Positions 1 through 8,501 of a DNA stretch of 36,975 bases are shown here, piece by piece (position 1 is the first letter of the stretch; each line of letters starts with the position of its first letter). Source of the DNA: Candidatus Parvarchaeota archaeon (GTDB lineage Archaea; Nanobdellota; Nanobdellia; Parvarchaeales; Parvarchaeaceae). The stretch covers positions 1 to 36,975 of the forward strand of contig JAMCRO010000028.1 of NCBI GenBank assembly GCA_023380615.1. Reading direction: 5' to 3'. Under the pieces are notes generated by a model. That model saw nothing but the letters and a program-made list of their open reading frames with translations, was not told the DNA's origin and made no database searches. The position numbers were made by a program, and so were the translations under genes.

Positions 1-1
1 G

Positions 2-664
2 GAAACTCTCGAGAAGATAAACAAGGAAATCAATTCCCTTAACTCTAAGATAAATTCATTTGGCCCGATAAATGAACTTGCACTTAAGACTTTCATGGAG
101 ACACAGCAGCAGTATGAAGAATTCAATGTTAAACTTGGAAAATTGGACGATGAAAGAAACAGGATACTGTCTGTAATATCTGAGATAGAGCAGAAGAAAC
201 TCGAGTCTTTCATGAAGACATTGTCTGATATAAATTCCATTTTCACAAAGGTTTTCAACTCAATAACAAAAGGAAAGGCAGAGCTCGTACCAGAGGATCC
301 AAACAATGTTTTTTCATCGGGGTTGGACATAGCTGTCGAGCTTCCTAACAAAAGAGTCAGAAACATAAGGGGATTAAGCGGGGGAGAACTTTCAGTCCTG
401 GCAATTTCACTGATAATGGCCCTGTCAAAATACACAGATGCAGTTTTCTACGTTTTAGACGAAGTAGATGCGGCTTTGGATGCAATCAATGCCGGCAATT
501 TCTCAGCACTAGTTAAAGCCTACTCGGCCTCTTCTCAGTTCATAATAATATCACACAACGAAACTACTCTTATAAACGCGGATGTAATCTACGGCGTTAC
601 AATGAACGATGAAGGAATAAGCAGGGTTGTTAGCGTAAAGATGCCTGAACAAAAAGCTCAATGA
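2..664 (+). CDS. smc: Chromosome segregation protein SMC, C-terminal part (5' truncated by window edge)
   Basis: Frame open from nt 2 (ETLEKINKEINSLNSKINSFGPINELALKTF...). C-terminal ABC-ATPase signature LSGGELSVLAISLIMAL and Walker B FYVLDEVDAALD followed by SHNE. Confidence 0.9.
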   Translation, partial: ETLEKINKEINSLNSKINSFGPINELALKTFMETQQQYEEFNVKLGKLDDERNRILSVISEIEQKKLESFMKTLSDINSIFTKVFNSITKGKAELVPEDPNNVFSSGLDIAVELPNKRVRNIRGLSGGELSVLAISLIMALSKYTDAVFYVLDEVDAALDAINAGNFSALVKAYSASSQFIIISHNETTLINADVIYGVTMNDEGISRVVSVKMPEQKAQ

Positions 665-1449
665 GTAAGGTATTTTATTACTTCATTTATTTCGTTTAAG
701 GTCAATTCATTTACCTGTTTGTTGCCGAGTGATTTAATCATATCTGGCAATTCCTGGAATGCCTGTCTGCTCTCTCTTTTTGTTTTGTAATCAAGTGCAA
801 TCTTTCCGTTCATAAATGCGTTTTTCAGCAGCATCTCCCTTCTTCTGAATATCTCCTGTAAAATGTCATTTTGGTTTTTTGTGATCTTTACCATCCTGCT
901 AGTTACTCTCGGAACGGGATAAAATGCTTCTTTGTTTACTTCGGTTATCTCATCAAATTCAAAAAATATCTTTTGTATAGCAGAGAACTTGGTACTGCTT
1001 TCTTTTGACAAAAGCTGTTTGGCTATTGTGTTTGGCAGGATCATTACTCCGAACTGAAAATCATAGAAGGAAAGCTTCTCAATTATTCTGTCGGAAATGT
1101 TGTATGGGGGATTAGATATTATCTTGTTAAACTTCGGGTATATTATCTCCAAGGCATCTGCATTTATGATCTGTACATTGGGATCTATCTCATATTTGTC
1201 AATCAAGTAAGAATAACATTTTATCTCCTTTTCTATTGCTATTACTTTGCATTGTTTGCTTGCCAGCGTTTCTATGCTCCCGAATCCTGCGCCTATATCC
1301 AAAACAACGTCAGACGGCTTTAATTCTCCCCGTTCTATCTCTTCTTTTAAGGTTTCTTCGTCTATCAAGAAATTCTGTCCGTTTTCGTTGCTGCTTTTTA
1401 TTTTATAGTTGTCAGCGAGTTTAATTATTGTATCCTTTAATTGGCTCAT
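658..1449 (-). CDS. ksgA: 16S rRNA dimethyladenosine transferase (RsmA/KsgA/Dim1 family)
   Basis: QNFLIDEETL, VLDIGAGFGSIETLAS (SAM motif I), IISNPPYNISDRII (NPPY motif). Confidence 0.92.
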   Translation of the reverse strand: MSQLKDTIIKLADNYKIKSSNENGQNFLIDEETLKEEIERGELKPSDVVLDIGAGFGSIETLASKQCKVIAIEKEIKCYSYLIDKYEIDPNVQIINADALEIIYPKFNKIISNPPYNISDRIIEKLSFYDFQFGVMILPNTIAKQLLSKESSTKFSAIQKIFFEFDEITEVNKEAFYPVPRVTSRMVKITKNQNDILQEIFRRREMLLKNAFMNGKIALDYKTKRESRQAFQELPDMIKSLGNKQVNELTLNEINEVIKYLTH

Positions 1450-1450
1450 A

Positions 1451-1723
1451 TTATTTCGAGCGCGGCGGCTTTAACCTGTCTACCGAATAAACTTGTCCGC
1501 ATTTGCTGCAGTTAAACACATATTTTTCCTTTGCCTTTCCGCCCTCTTTAACTTTCTCCGTTTTTAATTCAGATTCAAAATCATTTTCTTTTCCGCATTT
1601 TAGGCATTTGAAAACAAAATGAAAATAATTCTCACCGGTCTCTCTGTATATCAGAAGCTTTTCCGTTTTTCCGTCTAAGTTTATGAAAGATTTCTTTATG
1701 AAATTTACTTTATTTATGTCCAT
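1451..1723 (-). CDS. Small zinc-ribbon protein
   Basis: 90 aa with two CxxC knuckles (CLKCGKEN ... CSKCGQVY); directly upstream of ksgA. Confidence 0.6.
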   Translation of the reverse strand: MDINKVNFIKKSFINLDGKTEKLLIYRETGENYFHFVFKCLKCGKENDFESELKTEKVKEGGKAKEKYVFNCSKCGQVYSVDRLKPPRSK

Positions 1724-1757
1724 AAGAGAAAAAGTTTTTGCTGTTTTATATATGTTT

Positions 1758-2411
1758 TTATTCCACTTTTATGCGGTTTAGTTCGCCACTTTCTTTTATC
1801 CATATCGCCCAACACAGCTCTGTTTTGCTTATTCCTAAACTTTCGCTTATTTTATTCCCTTCTAATATGCACTCATAAGGCGTTTTAACAGTTTTAAAAT
1901 TCCTGCTTATCCATCTCATTATTATCTTATCCGGCATTATCGTGTCTATACCGCTCTGTATTCTTAGGTACTGGAAAGTGTTTATTCCCACGCCCTTTAT
2001 CCTTCCAATTTCGTCTTTTTTGAAATTAAATGGATCGGCATTTCTGGCCCAGTTTTTTAGTGTTTTCATCTCATCTACACTGTTATCCGTTTCTGCTATG
2101 AACCCGCACATTCTTTTCATTACGTACCACACTCTCTTGTTTTTGAACATAGAAAGCAGTTCCCTTTGACTTATCTTTTTAAAATCGCTGCATTTTGTTA
2201 TCATTCCCGAGTTTACATACTTTTCGCGGAAATAATTGACTTTAGGCACAACCACTGTAAAATAATTCAGCCCTGTACTGTCAAGGCATGCGTCAAGAAC
2301 AATCAGGATGGCTTTTCCTTCCCACCTTCTGCCTGTTTTGCACAGCCTTGCAAATCCTGCAGCTTCTTCGATTATTTCACTTCCGAAAAGCTTTAATGCA
2401 TTATTTTTCAT
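1758..2411 (-). CDS. HhH-containing protein, possibly DNA glycosylase-like
   Basis: IGRIKGVGINTFQYLRIQSGIDTIMPDKIIMRWI resembles HhH-GPD (PGVG...D). ORF track starts at TTG 2435; ATG at 2411 is more likely. Confidence 0.45.
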   Translation of the reverse strand: MKNNALKLFGSEIIEEAAGFARLCKTGRRWEGKAILIVLDACLDSTGLNYFTVVVPKVNYFREKYVNSGMITKCSDFKKISQRELLSMFKNKRVWYVMKRMCGFIAETDNSVDEMKTLKNWARNADPFNFKKDEIGRIKGVGINTFQYLRIQSGIDTIMPDKIIMRWISRNFKTVKTPYECILEGNKISESLGISKTELCWAIWIKESGELNRIKVE

Positions 2412-2465
2412 TATTAAAGAATAAAATACCTTCAACCTTATTATATTTTGTTTTTATTGGGGGTA

Positions 2466-2480
2466 AAAATATATATAAAG
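2466..2480 (+). promoter_or_regulatory. TATA-box-like promoter element for the ribosomal protein block
   Basis: AAAATATATATAAAG upstream of the L2 ATG at 2516. Confidence 0.45.
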
Positions 2481-2515
2481 GTAAAAAACATAAGTAGAGT
2501 ATAATTTCGATAATT

Positions 2516-3217
2516 ATGAAAGTACCAAGGTCAAGAAGAAGGGGAAAGAGCAGGGTTTTCAGAGTCAACGATTTCAATGCAATCGGGAAGGTAAAGCTTC
2601 CAAATTCAATCGAGCCCATGAACGCAAGAATAACAAAGCTCATTCATGATCCTTACAGAACTGCGCCATTAATGGAGATAAAATTTGAAAACGGTTCCAA
2701 ATCATTTTTACCTGCATTTGTCGGCGCATATGAGGGCCTTATAATACAATACCTGAAAACAGACAGCATAAAGGAAGGTTCGGTTTTAAGGCTTGGTGAC
2801 ATCCCCACCGGAACAAATGTTTACAATGTCGAGTTGAAGGCGGGGGATGGCGGAAAGCTTATAAGAGCTGGCGGAAACAGCGCAAGGATAATGGAGAATA
2901 CAGGGAATGAAGTTGCTATTTCACTTTCAAGCGGGAAGATTCTAAGATTGAAAAAGGATTGCAGGGCCGTTATAGGCAAAATAGCCAATGCGGGAAGAAA
3001 AGAAAAACCATTTTATAAGGCGGGAAACAAGTACCATCTTATAAAAGCCAGAGGCAGATACTGGCCTATGAATGCTGCCGTTGCAATGAATGCTTATGAA
3101 CACAAATTTGGAGGAAAGAGAAGAAGCACACAGCACAAGTCTAAAAGTTCGGCTAGGAATTCTCCTCCTGGAGCAAAGGTAGGATCAATCGCTCCTAAGA
3201 GAACGGGTGTCAGGTAA
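2516..3217 (+). CDS. rpl2: 50S ribosomal protein L2 (uL2)
   Basis: IPTGTNVYNVEL, GGKLIRAGGNSARI, GRYWPMNAAVAMNAYEHKFGGKRR: diagnostic uL2 segments. Confidence 0.96.
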   Translation: MKVPRSRRRGKSRVFRVNDFNAIGKVKLPNSIEPMNARITKLIHDPYRTAPLMEIKFENGSKSFLPAFVGAYEGLIIQYLKTDSIKEGSVLRLGDIPTGTNVYNVELKAGDGGKLIRAGGNSARIMENTGNEVAISLSSGKILRLKKDCRAVIGKIANAGRKEKPFYKAGNKYHLIKARGRYWPMNAAVAMNAYEHKFGGKRRSTQHKSKSSARNSPPGAKVGSIAPKRTGVR

Positions 3218-3603
3218 TGGAAGAATACAAATTCAGAGGAAAGAGCATAGAAGAGCTAAAAAAGATGTCGAATGAAGAGCTTGTAAAATTGGCTAATGCC
3301 GACTTTAGAAGGGCCATGAAAAGAGGATTTTCTCCTGAAGAAAAGTTGTTTCTGATGAACATGAAGAAAAAAGCAGCAAAGTCAAAAACAATTAAAACGC
3401 ACATGAGGGAGATGTTCATACTGCCGGATTTTGTCGGCCTTACTATACACGTACACAACGGAAAGGAGTTTATTCCCATAGAGATAAAACCTTCGATGAT
3501 TTTTCATCGTTTGGGAGAGTTTGCGCTTACAACGAAACAGGTAAAGCACGGTTCTCCAGGTATGAAAGCTACGCGTTCAAGCGGGTTTGTTCCTATTAAG
3601 TAA
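3217..3603 (+). CDS. rps19: 30S ribosomal protein S19 (uS19)
   Basis: KTHMREMFILPDFVGLTIHVHNGKEFIPIEIKPSMIFHRLGEFALT: archaeal uS19. Confidence 0.95.
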   Translation: MEEYKFRGKSIEELKKMSNEELVKLANADFRRAMKRGFSPEEKLFLMNMKKKAAKSKTIKTHMREMFILPDFVGLTIHVHNGKEFIPIEIKPSMIFHRLGEFALTTKQVKHGSPGMKATRSSGFVPIK

Positions 3604-3605
3604 AT

Positions 3606-4190
3606 ATGGTAACTAAAGTACAGGTCAAAAGAGAGGGGATGCCGATATCATTGAAGCACACACATGAGATAATGGAAGCAGTCAAGGGAAAGCAGATCTC
3701 AAAGGCAAATGTCATGCTTAAAAGAGTACTGTCAAAACAGGATTACATACCATTTAGAAAATACCAAAGCAAAGGCCACAAGCAGGGTGTGCCTGCAGGT
3801 TATCCGCAGAAAGCGACTAAGCAGGTCATTTCAATGCTTGAAGAACTAAAGGCAAATGCAAAGAATATGGGTTTCGATGAGTCGAAGATAGTGGTAAGCA
3901 GCTATTCTCTCGGCAGGGGCGGCTATCCGAGATTTTCAAGCGGAACGGTTTATAGGCACGGAAAGCGTACAAATTTAACGATTTATTCCTTGGTTGATCA
4001 GGAGAGAAAGGCACCTGAAAAGAAGCAGGCTAACGCAGATAAAGCGGCTGAAGGTCCTGCCGTTAAAGAACCTGTAAAAGAAGAGGCAAAAGGGGAAAGC
4101 CAAAAACCAGCCGAAGAAAAAAAGGAAGAAAAAGCAGAGCAGGAAAGTAATAAAAGCACGGAAAGCAATGAGTTAAAGGCGGAGAAATGA
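3606..4190 (+). CDS. rpl22: 50S ribosomal protein L22 (uL22) with Lys/Glu-rich C-terminal extension
   Basis: Syntenic position between uS19 and uS3; MEAVKGKQISKANVMLKRVLSKQDYIPFRKY; low-complexity K/E tail of about 60 aa. Confidence 0.9.
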   Translation: MVTKVQVKREGMPISLKHTHEIMEAVKGKQISKANVMLKRVLSKQDYIPFRKYQSKGHKQGVPAGYPQKATKQVISMLEELKANAKNMGFDESKIVVSSYSLGRGGYPRFSSGTVYRHGKRTNLTIYSLVDQERKAPEKKQANADKAAEGPAVKEPVKEEAKGESQKPAEEKKEEKAEQESNKSTESNELKAEK

Positions 4191-4191
4191 C

Positions 4192-4863
4192 ATGTTACCA
4201 AAAAAAATAATCACAAACAAAGTAAATGACGAGACGGCAAGAGAATATCTGTTCAAGAAATTCAGCAGATTTGGTATAAGTGACATAAGGATAGAGAAAA
4301 CGCCTTTGGGTATGAAGATAGTAATAAAAACGCCTAAGCCTGGAGCGATAATAACTAGGGCAAATCAGATACTTAGGGAAAGTTCAAAGGAGCTTGGGGA
4401 ATATTTCAATCAGGAATCACCTAGAATAGAGGTTGAAAGCTCGCAGAATCCTAATTTAGACCCTGCTATAGTAGCGGATTCCATAGCCTTTAAAATAGCC
4501 AAGTACGGTCCGATGAAGTATAAGGTAGTCGCTCACAAGGCAATGGACAGCATAATGGCCGCAGGAGCCAAGGGAGTAGAAATAGAGATAGGCGGGGTCA
4601 TTAAGGAAAGGGCCGCACATTTTAAATTTAGACCAACAGGCAGCGTTATGCCAAAGACCGGTCAAGTGGAGTTTTTCGGTGTAAGAAGCGCAAAAAAACA
4701 ATTAGTACTAAAAAGAGGATCAATAGGCATAAAGGTAACCATAGTCGTGCCGACTGAAAACATAGGAGGAGTAAAAATAAATGATGGAAGAGAATCTGAA
4801 GGACTTGGAAATGGAACTTCTGAAAATGAACATAAAGAAGACGCAGGGGCTCCAGCCAGCTGA
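4192..4863 (+). CDS. rps3: 30S ribosomal protein S3 (uS3)
   Basis: KH domain GMKIVIKTPKPGAIITRANQ; GAKGVEIEIGGVIKERAAHFKFRPTGSV; position after uL22. Confidence 0.93.
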   Translation: MLPKKIITNKVNDETAREYLFKKFSRFGISDIRIEKTPLGMKIVIKTPKPGAIITRANQILRESSKELGEYFNQESPRIEVESSQNPNLDPAIVADSIAFKIAKYGPMKYKVVAHKAMDSIMAAGAKGVEIEIGGVIKERAAHFKFRPTGSVMPKTGQVEFFGVRSAKKQLVLKRGSIGIKVTIVVPTENIGGVKINDGRESEGLGNGTSENEHKEDAGAPAS

Positions 4864-4957
4864 TGCTGGTAAGTACAGGCATTTGAAGAAGAAAGTCGCT
4901 CAGCTGAAGAACGAGCTTAGGAAGAAAGAGCTATCGGCAAAATCTTCTAAGGATTAA
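4781..4957 (+). CDS. rpl29: 50S ribosomal protein L29 (uL29), 58 aa, overlapping the 3' end of rps3
   Basis: Absent from ORF track. ATG at 4781 preceded by AGGAGGA (4764-4770); product MMEENLKDLEMELLKMNIKKTQGLQPADAGKYRHLKKKVAQLKNELRKKELSAKSSKD; expected syntenic position after S3. Confidence 0.85.
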   Translation: MMEENLKDLEMELLKMNIKKTQGLQPADAGKYRHLKKKVAQLKNELRKKELSAKSSKD

Positions 4958-5003
4958 ACCTTAAAAAATGTCTTCAAGTTTTGTTTGAACACTATTTAAA
5001 GTT

Positions 5004-5870
5004 CTATCCGTTTACTAAATCAAATAAAGTATCTAACTGGGATCTCTTCGCTTCAATTTGCGCCTTCATTTTTTTGTATTCGTCTTCACTTATTTTACCT
5101 GCAACAAAATTTCTTTCTAGGTCTGCGGATTCCTTTTCTATATCCCTTAACTTGTTGTTAAGCTTCATTGAACCTTGCGGCCCCATAGAAAGACTGCTTG
5201 AAACGCTGTTAGCAAGCTGTCTTTTGTCCAATTTGTTTCCGTATTTTCTTGAAAGCTCGCTGTACATCTCCGTCATGTCCCCTTCAAGTTTAGAATATGA
5301 GTCTTTGTCCTTGAACTTGCAGTCTCCCGCCAAGACAACCCTTACATTTGCCGATTCTTCGGTAGGGTCATATACCCCTATTATCTTTGCCCATAAGAAT
5401 ATCGGCACTATCTTCTTTATTTCAAAGAATATCAGTGACAATACGAAAAATGCTATCATCCCATAAAGTACAAGTGCAGATGCAGAATAGCTGAAATGGG
5501 TTATGTTTGTGTATATATTTGACCTGTAAGAGACCAGAAGAAGCGCAAGCAGGACTATTCCTATGATAAGGCAGGTTTTCCAGGCTATTGGGTATTTTGA
5601 TCCTTTTTTGTTGTCTTTTGCGCTTTTTATTAGCGCCCTTATCGGCTTGACATTCCCCCCTCTGAAGGTTTCCTCCAATTCACTGTCATCGAATTTTGTG
5701 AGCTCGTTAAGCAGTATCCTGTAGTCCATGTCTGTCATGTATTCTGATACCTGGCTCCTCAGTACCTGCGGATCATCGCTTTTTATGTAAAGATCATAGA
5801 ATACGTGCTTTTTTTCTAATTCTTGAGTATCGAACTCCTTCTCGTAGTTCTTTATGCTGAATCCAATCAT
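5004..5870 (-). CDS. Hypothetical two-TM membrane protein with C-terminal SHOCT-like helical segment
   Basis: Two hydrophobic segments (CLIIGIVLLALLLVSY; LVLYGMIAFFVLSLIFF); C-term VAGKISEDEYKKMKAQIEAK resembles SHOCT-like tails. Confidence 0.55.
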   Translation of the reverse strand: MIGFSIKNYEKEFDTQELEKKHVFYDLYIKSDDPQVLRSQVSEYMTDMDYRILLNELTKFDDSELEETFRGGNVKPIRALIKSAKDNKKGSKYPIAWKTCLIIGIVLLALLLVSYRSNIYTNITHFSYSASALVLYGMIAFFVLSLIFFEIKKIVPIFLWAKIIGVYDPTEESANVRVVLAGDCKFKDKDSYSKLEGDMTEMYSELSRKYGNKLDKRQLANSVSSSLSMGPQGSMKLNNKLRDIEKESADLERNFVAGKISEDEYKKMKAQIEAKRSQLDTLFDLVNG

Positions 5871-5951
5871 AAAAATATATGATTTCGTTTAAATAAATAA
5901 GTATTATTTGCAGTTTTCAATGATTTTATTGCTGGCATTGAAAACTACTTA

Positions 5952-5959
5952 TTTATAAA
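5952..5959 (+). promoter_or_regulatory. TATA box, predicted leaderless promoter of nuoJ
   Basis: TTTATAAA about 20-24 bp upstream of the ATG at 5976. Confidence 0.5.
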
Positions 5960-5975
5960 CTTCTTATCCACTATA

Positions 5976-6452
5976 ATGGATTTGGGAAGCATTGGGTTTT
6001 TGATAATCTCAGGATTGCTTATAACTACAGCCGTTCTTATGGTTTCTACTAAGAATTTAATACATTCCCTTCTTTACATGTTCATGTTTGTCATATCTGT
6101 AACCGCCATGATACTTTACTTAAATGCTGTTTTTCTGGGGATAGCGGAGCTTATAATATATAATGGAGGAATAGTGCTTTTGCTTGCTATAGGAATAAGT
6201 TCAATGCCGGAGGGTACAGTTAAAAGAATAAACTCAAAGCTTGTTTTTTCCCTTCCAATAATAATCCTTGCAGTAACCTCGTTTCTGCTGCTTAAAATGC
6301 CTTCCACCCAGCATTCCACAGCTTTGAACTATGCCAATTTCGGAACGTACTTTTTCCAAAATTACGCAGGCCTTCTTCTTGTGCTGGCGTTTACCGCGAT
6401 AGCAAGCATATTTTCAACAATATACATAATAAGCAAGGGTGAAAAGATATGA
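5976..6452 (+). CDS. nuoJ: NADH-quinone oxidoreductase subunit J (complex I)
   Basis: LGIAELIIYNGGIVLLLAIGISSM; first gene of a J-K-L-M-N array. Confidence 0.85.
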   Translation: MDLGSIGFLIISGLLITTAVLMVSTKNLIHSLLYMFMFVISVTAMILYLNAVFLGIAELIIYNGGIVLLLAIGISSMPEGTVKRINSKLVFSLPIIILAVTSFLLLKMPSTQHSTALNYANFGTYFFQNYAGLLLVLAFTAIASIFSTIYIISKGEKI

Positions 6453-6751
6453 TACCGGAGGATTATTTTCTGCTGCTTACAAGCATACTGTTTGTGATAG
6501 GCATTTATGGCATACTTTCAAGAAGGGAAGGCATATCAATAATAATCTCGTCCGAAATAATAGTCAATGCGGCCATAATAAATTTCGTATCGGCTGCCAA
6601 TTTTTATTCAGATTTAAACGGAATAAGCTATGCTCTTATAACGCTTATAATGATAGTATTTGAAACCGTTGTTTTCATAGCGTTGATGGTGATTTTTTCA
6701 AGAAAGACAGGCTCGCTTTCGATATCAAAGCTAGGGAGGTACAAGGGCTGA
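6449..6751 (+). CDS. nuoK: NADH-quinone oxidoreductase subunit K
   Basis: 100 aa, three TM; IIISSEIIVNAAIINFVSAANFYSDLNGISYALITLIMIVFETVVFIALMV matches the NuoK pattern. Confidence 0.88.
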   Translation: MIPEDYFLLLTSILFVIGIYGILSRREGISIIISSEIIVNAAIINFVSAANFYSDLNGISYALITLIMIVFETVVFIALMVIFSRKTGSLSISKLGRYKG

Positions 6752-6752
6752 T

Positions 6753-8501
6753 ATGCTGTATCTAATCCTTCTTCCGTTGTTAATTTCTGCAATTCTGATT
6801 CCCTTATTGGGAGAAAGGAAAAACGTAAGCTGGTTAATATCGCTGTCGGCCGCAGTAATCTCATTCCTTCTTTCAGTCTTCTTTTTTATCCTGTATTTCA
6901 ATAAAAATGTCATCGAAAGCTATACTTGGTTTTCATTCAGCAATTTATCTTTATCTCTGTCATTTATAGGAAACAACCTGACGCTTTTCATGGCATTGTT
7001 GGTTTCATTTATATCCATCATGGTTCTGATGTTTGCAGGTGTTTACATGAAAAAAGAAAGGCATGCAAGGTTTTATGCAGAGATGTCCTTTTTCATATTT
7101 TCAATGCTTGGTTTAGTGATGTCTAACAGTCTGCTTCTATTCTTTATATTTTGGGAATTTGTCGGAATAACTTCTTACCTTTTGATAGGCTTTTGGTACG
7201 ACAGGGATGGTCCGGCGGTTTCCAGCAAGAAGGCCCTTATAATAACAAGAATTGGAGACCTTGCCTTTTTTGCAGCTTTAATAGTAGTTTTCTCCACGCT
7301 TAAGACCTTTTCCATCTCTTCTATTTTGAACTCCATACATTCCATTCCTTTGACGGCATTGGTGATTGCCGGTTCCCTTTTTACAATTGCAGGACTTTCA
7401 AAGGCGGCGCAGTTTCCGTTTTATACTTGGTTGATAGATGCCATGGAAGGCCCTACGCCGGTAAGTTCTCTTCTTCATTCTGCGACAATGGTTGCAGCGG
7501 GTGCATACCTTCTGGTAAGGCTTCTTCCTCTCATATCTGCAGCAGGCCTTCTTAATTTGATAGTTATACTGGGATTCATCACTGCCTTTGCAAGCGCATT
7601 GCTTGGCTTGAAAGAAAGACATTTCAAAAAGATACTTGCATACTCTACAATAGAAAGCCTTGCGTTCATGTTTCTCGCAATAGGGACTTTAAACGCGGGA
7701 GGGGCAATTTTTTACCTGTTTACCCATGCCGTTTTCAAATCCATGCTTTTCTTCATAAGCGGGGGGCTTGCAATTATGTTCGGGACATATGATGTGTATG
7801 AATTAAATAAGAAGAAATTAAGGGGAACTTGGTTTACACTTCCTGCATTAATAGGCTTTGCTTCGATTTCGGCAATTCCTCCATTTATGAGCTTTTTTGC
7901 CCATTCGGCGCTTACGCATAACTTCAACATATTCGAAAACATAGCCTTTGTTTTTGTTGCATTTTTAACTGCTCTATTCTCTTTCAGGGCCTTCTTTGTC
8001 ATATTTGGCAATAAGACTAAAAAACCACTTAAAAAGGAATTCAATCTTTTCTTTCCGATAATACTTCTTTCAGTAATTTCTACGGTCGGCGGGGTTTTCC
8101 TTTACTTCTTCAATGGCATAATAAGCATTGCATACTCTTTTGACGTCTTTTCATTTATAGCGCTCGCAGCTTCTCTGCTTGGCGTCTTCTTTTCATATGA
8201 ACTATTTTACCTTAGGAAAACACAGCAATTAACGGAAAGAATGGAGAATCTATCCGAAAGAATTGCGGGTTACGGGTACGAGAAATTCATAATGGCCATA
8301 GGGAATGCAATTTCAGCGTTTGGTTTTTACGTTGGAAAGTTTGATTTCATGTTTTCAAATGCAATGTCTAGAACGGCCGAATCGACTTTTATATTGTCTT
8401 CAAGGACAAGGGAGATTGAAAACGGAGATGCATTCAGGTATTTGGCTGCAGTAATCATAGGGCTGGTTGCAGTTATTCTTTTCGCGGTGATTTTCATATG
8501 A
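6753..8501 (+). CDS. nuoL: NADH-quinone oxidoreductase subunit L
   Basis: FWEFVGITSYLLIGFW; SKAAQFPFYTWLIDAMEGPTPVSSLLHSATMVAAGAYLLVR. Confidence 0.95.
   Translation: MLYLILLPLLISAILIPLLGERKNVSWLISLSAAVISFLLSVFFFILYFNKNVIESYTWFSFSNLSLSLSFIGNNLTLFMALLVSFISIMVLMFAGVYMKKERHARFYAEMSFFIFSMLGLVMSNSLLLFFIFWEFVGITSYLLIGFWYDRDGPAVSSKKALIITRIGDLAFFAALIVVFSTLKTFSISSILNSIHSIPLTALVIAGSLFTIAGLSKAAQFPFYTWLIDAMEGPTPVSSLLHSATMVAAGAYLLVRLLPLISAAGLLNLIVILGFITAFASALLGLKERHFKKILAYSTIESLAFMFLAIGTLNAGGAIFYLFTHAVFKSMLFFISGGLAIMFGTYDVYELNKKKLRGTWFTLPALIGFASISAIPPFMSFFAHSALTHNFNIFENIAFVFVAFLTALFSFRAFFVIFGNKTKKPLKKEFNLFFPIILLSVISTVGGVFLYFFNGIISIAYSFDVFSFIALAASLLGVFFSYELFYLRKTQQLTERMENLSERIAGYGYEKFIMAIGNAISAFGFYVGKFDFMFSNAMSRTAESTFILSSRTREIENGDAFRYLAAVIIGLVAVILFAVIFI

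Noticed and set aside
3998-4201. Antisense ORF of 67 aa with Ser/Phe-rich hydrophobic product
   Set aside because: Mirror of the Lys/Glu-rich tail of rpl22; compositional artefact.
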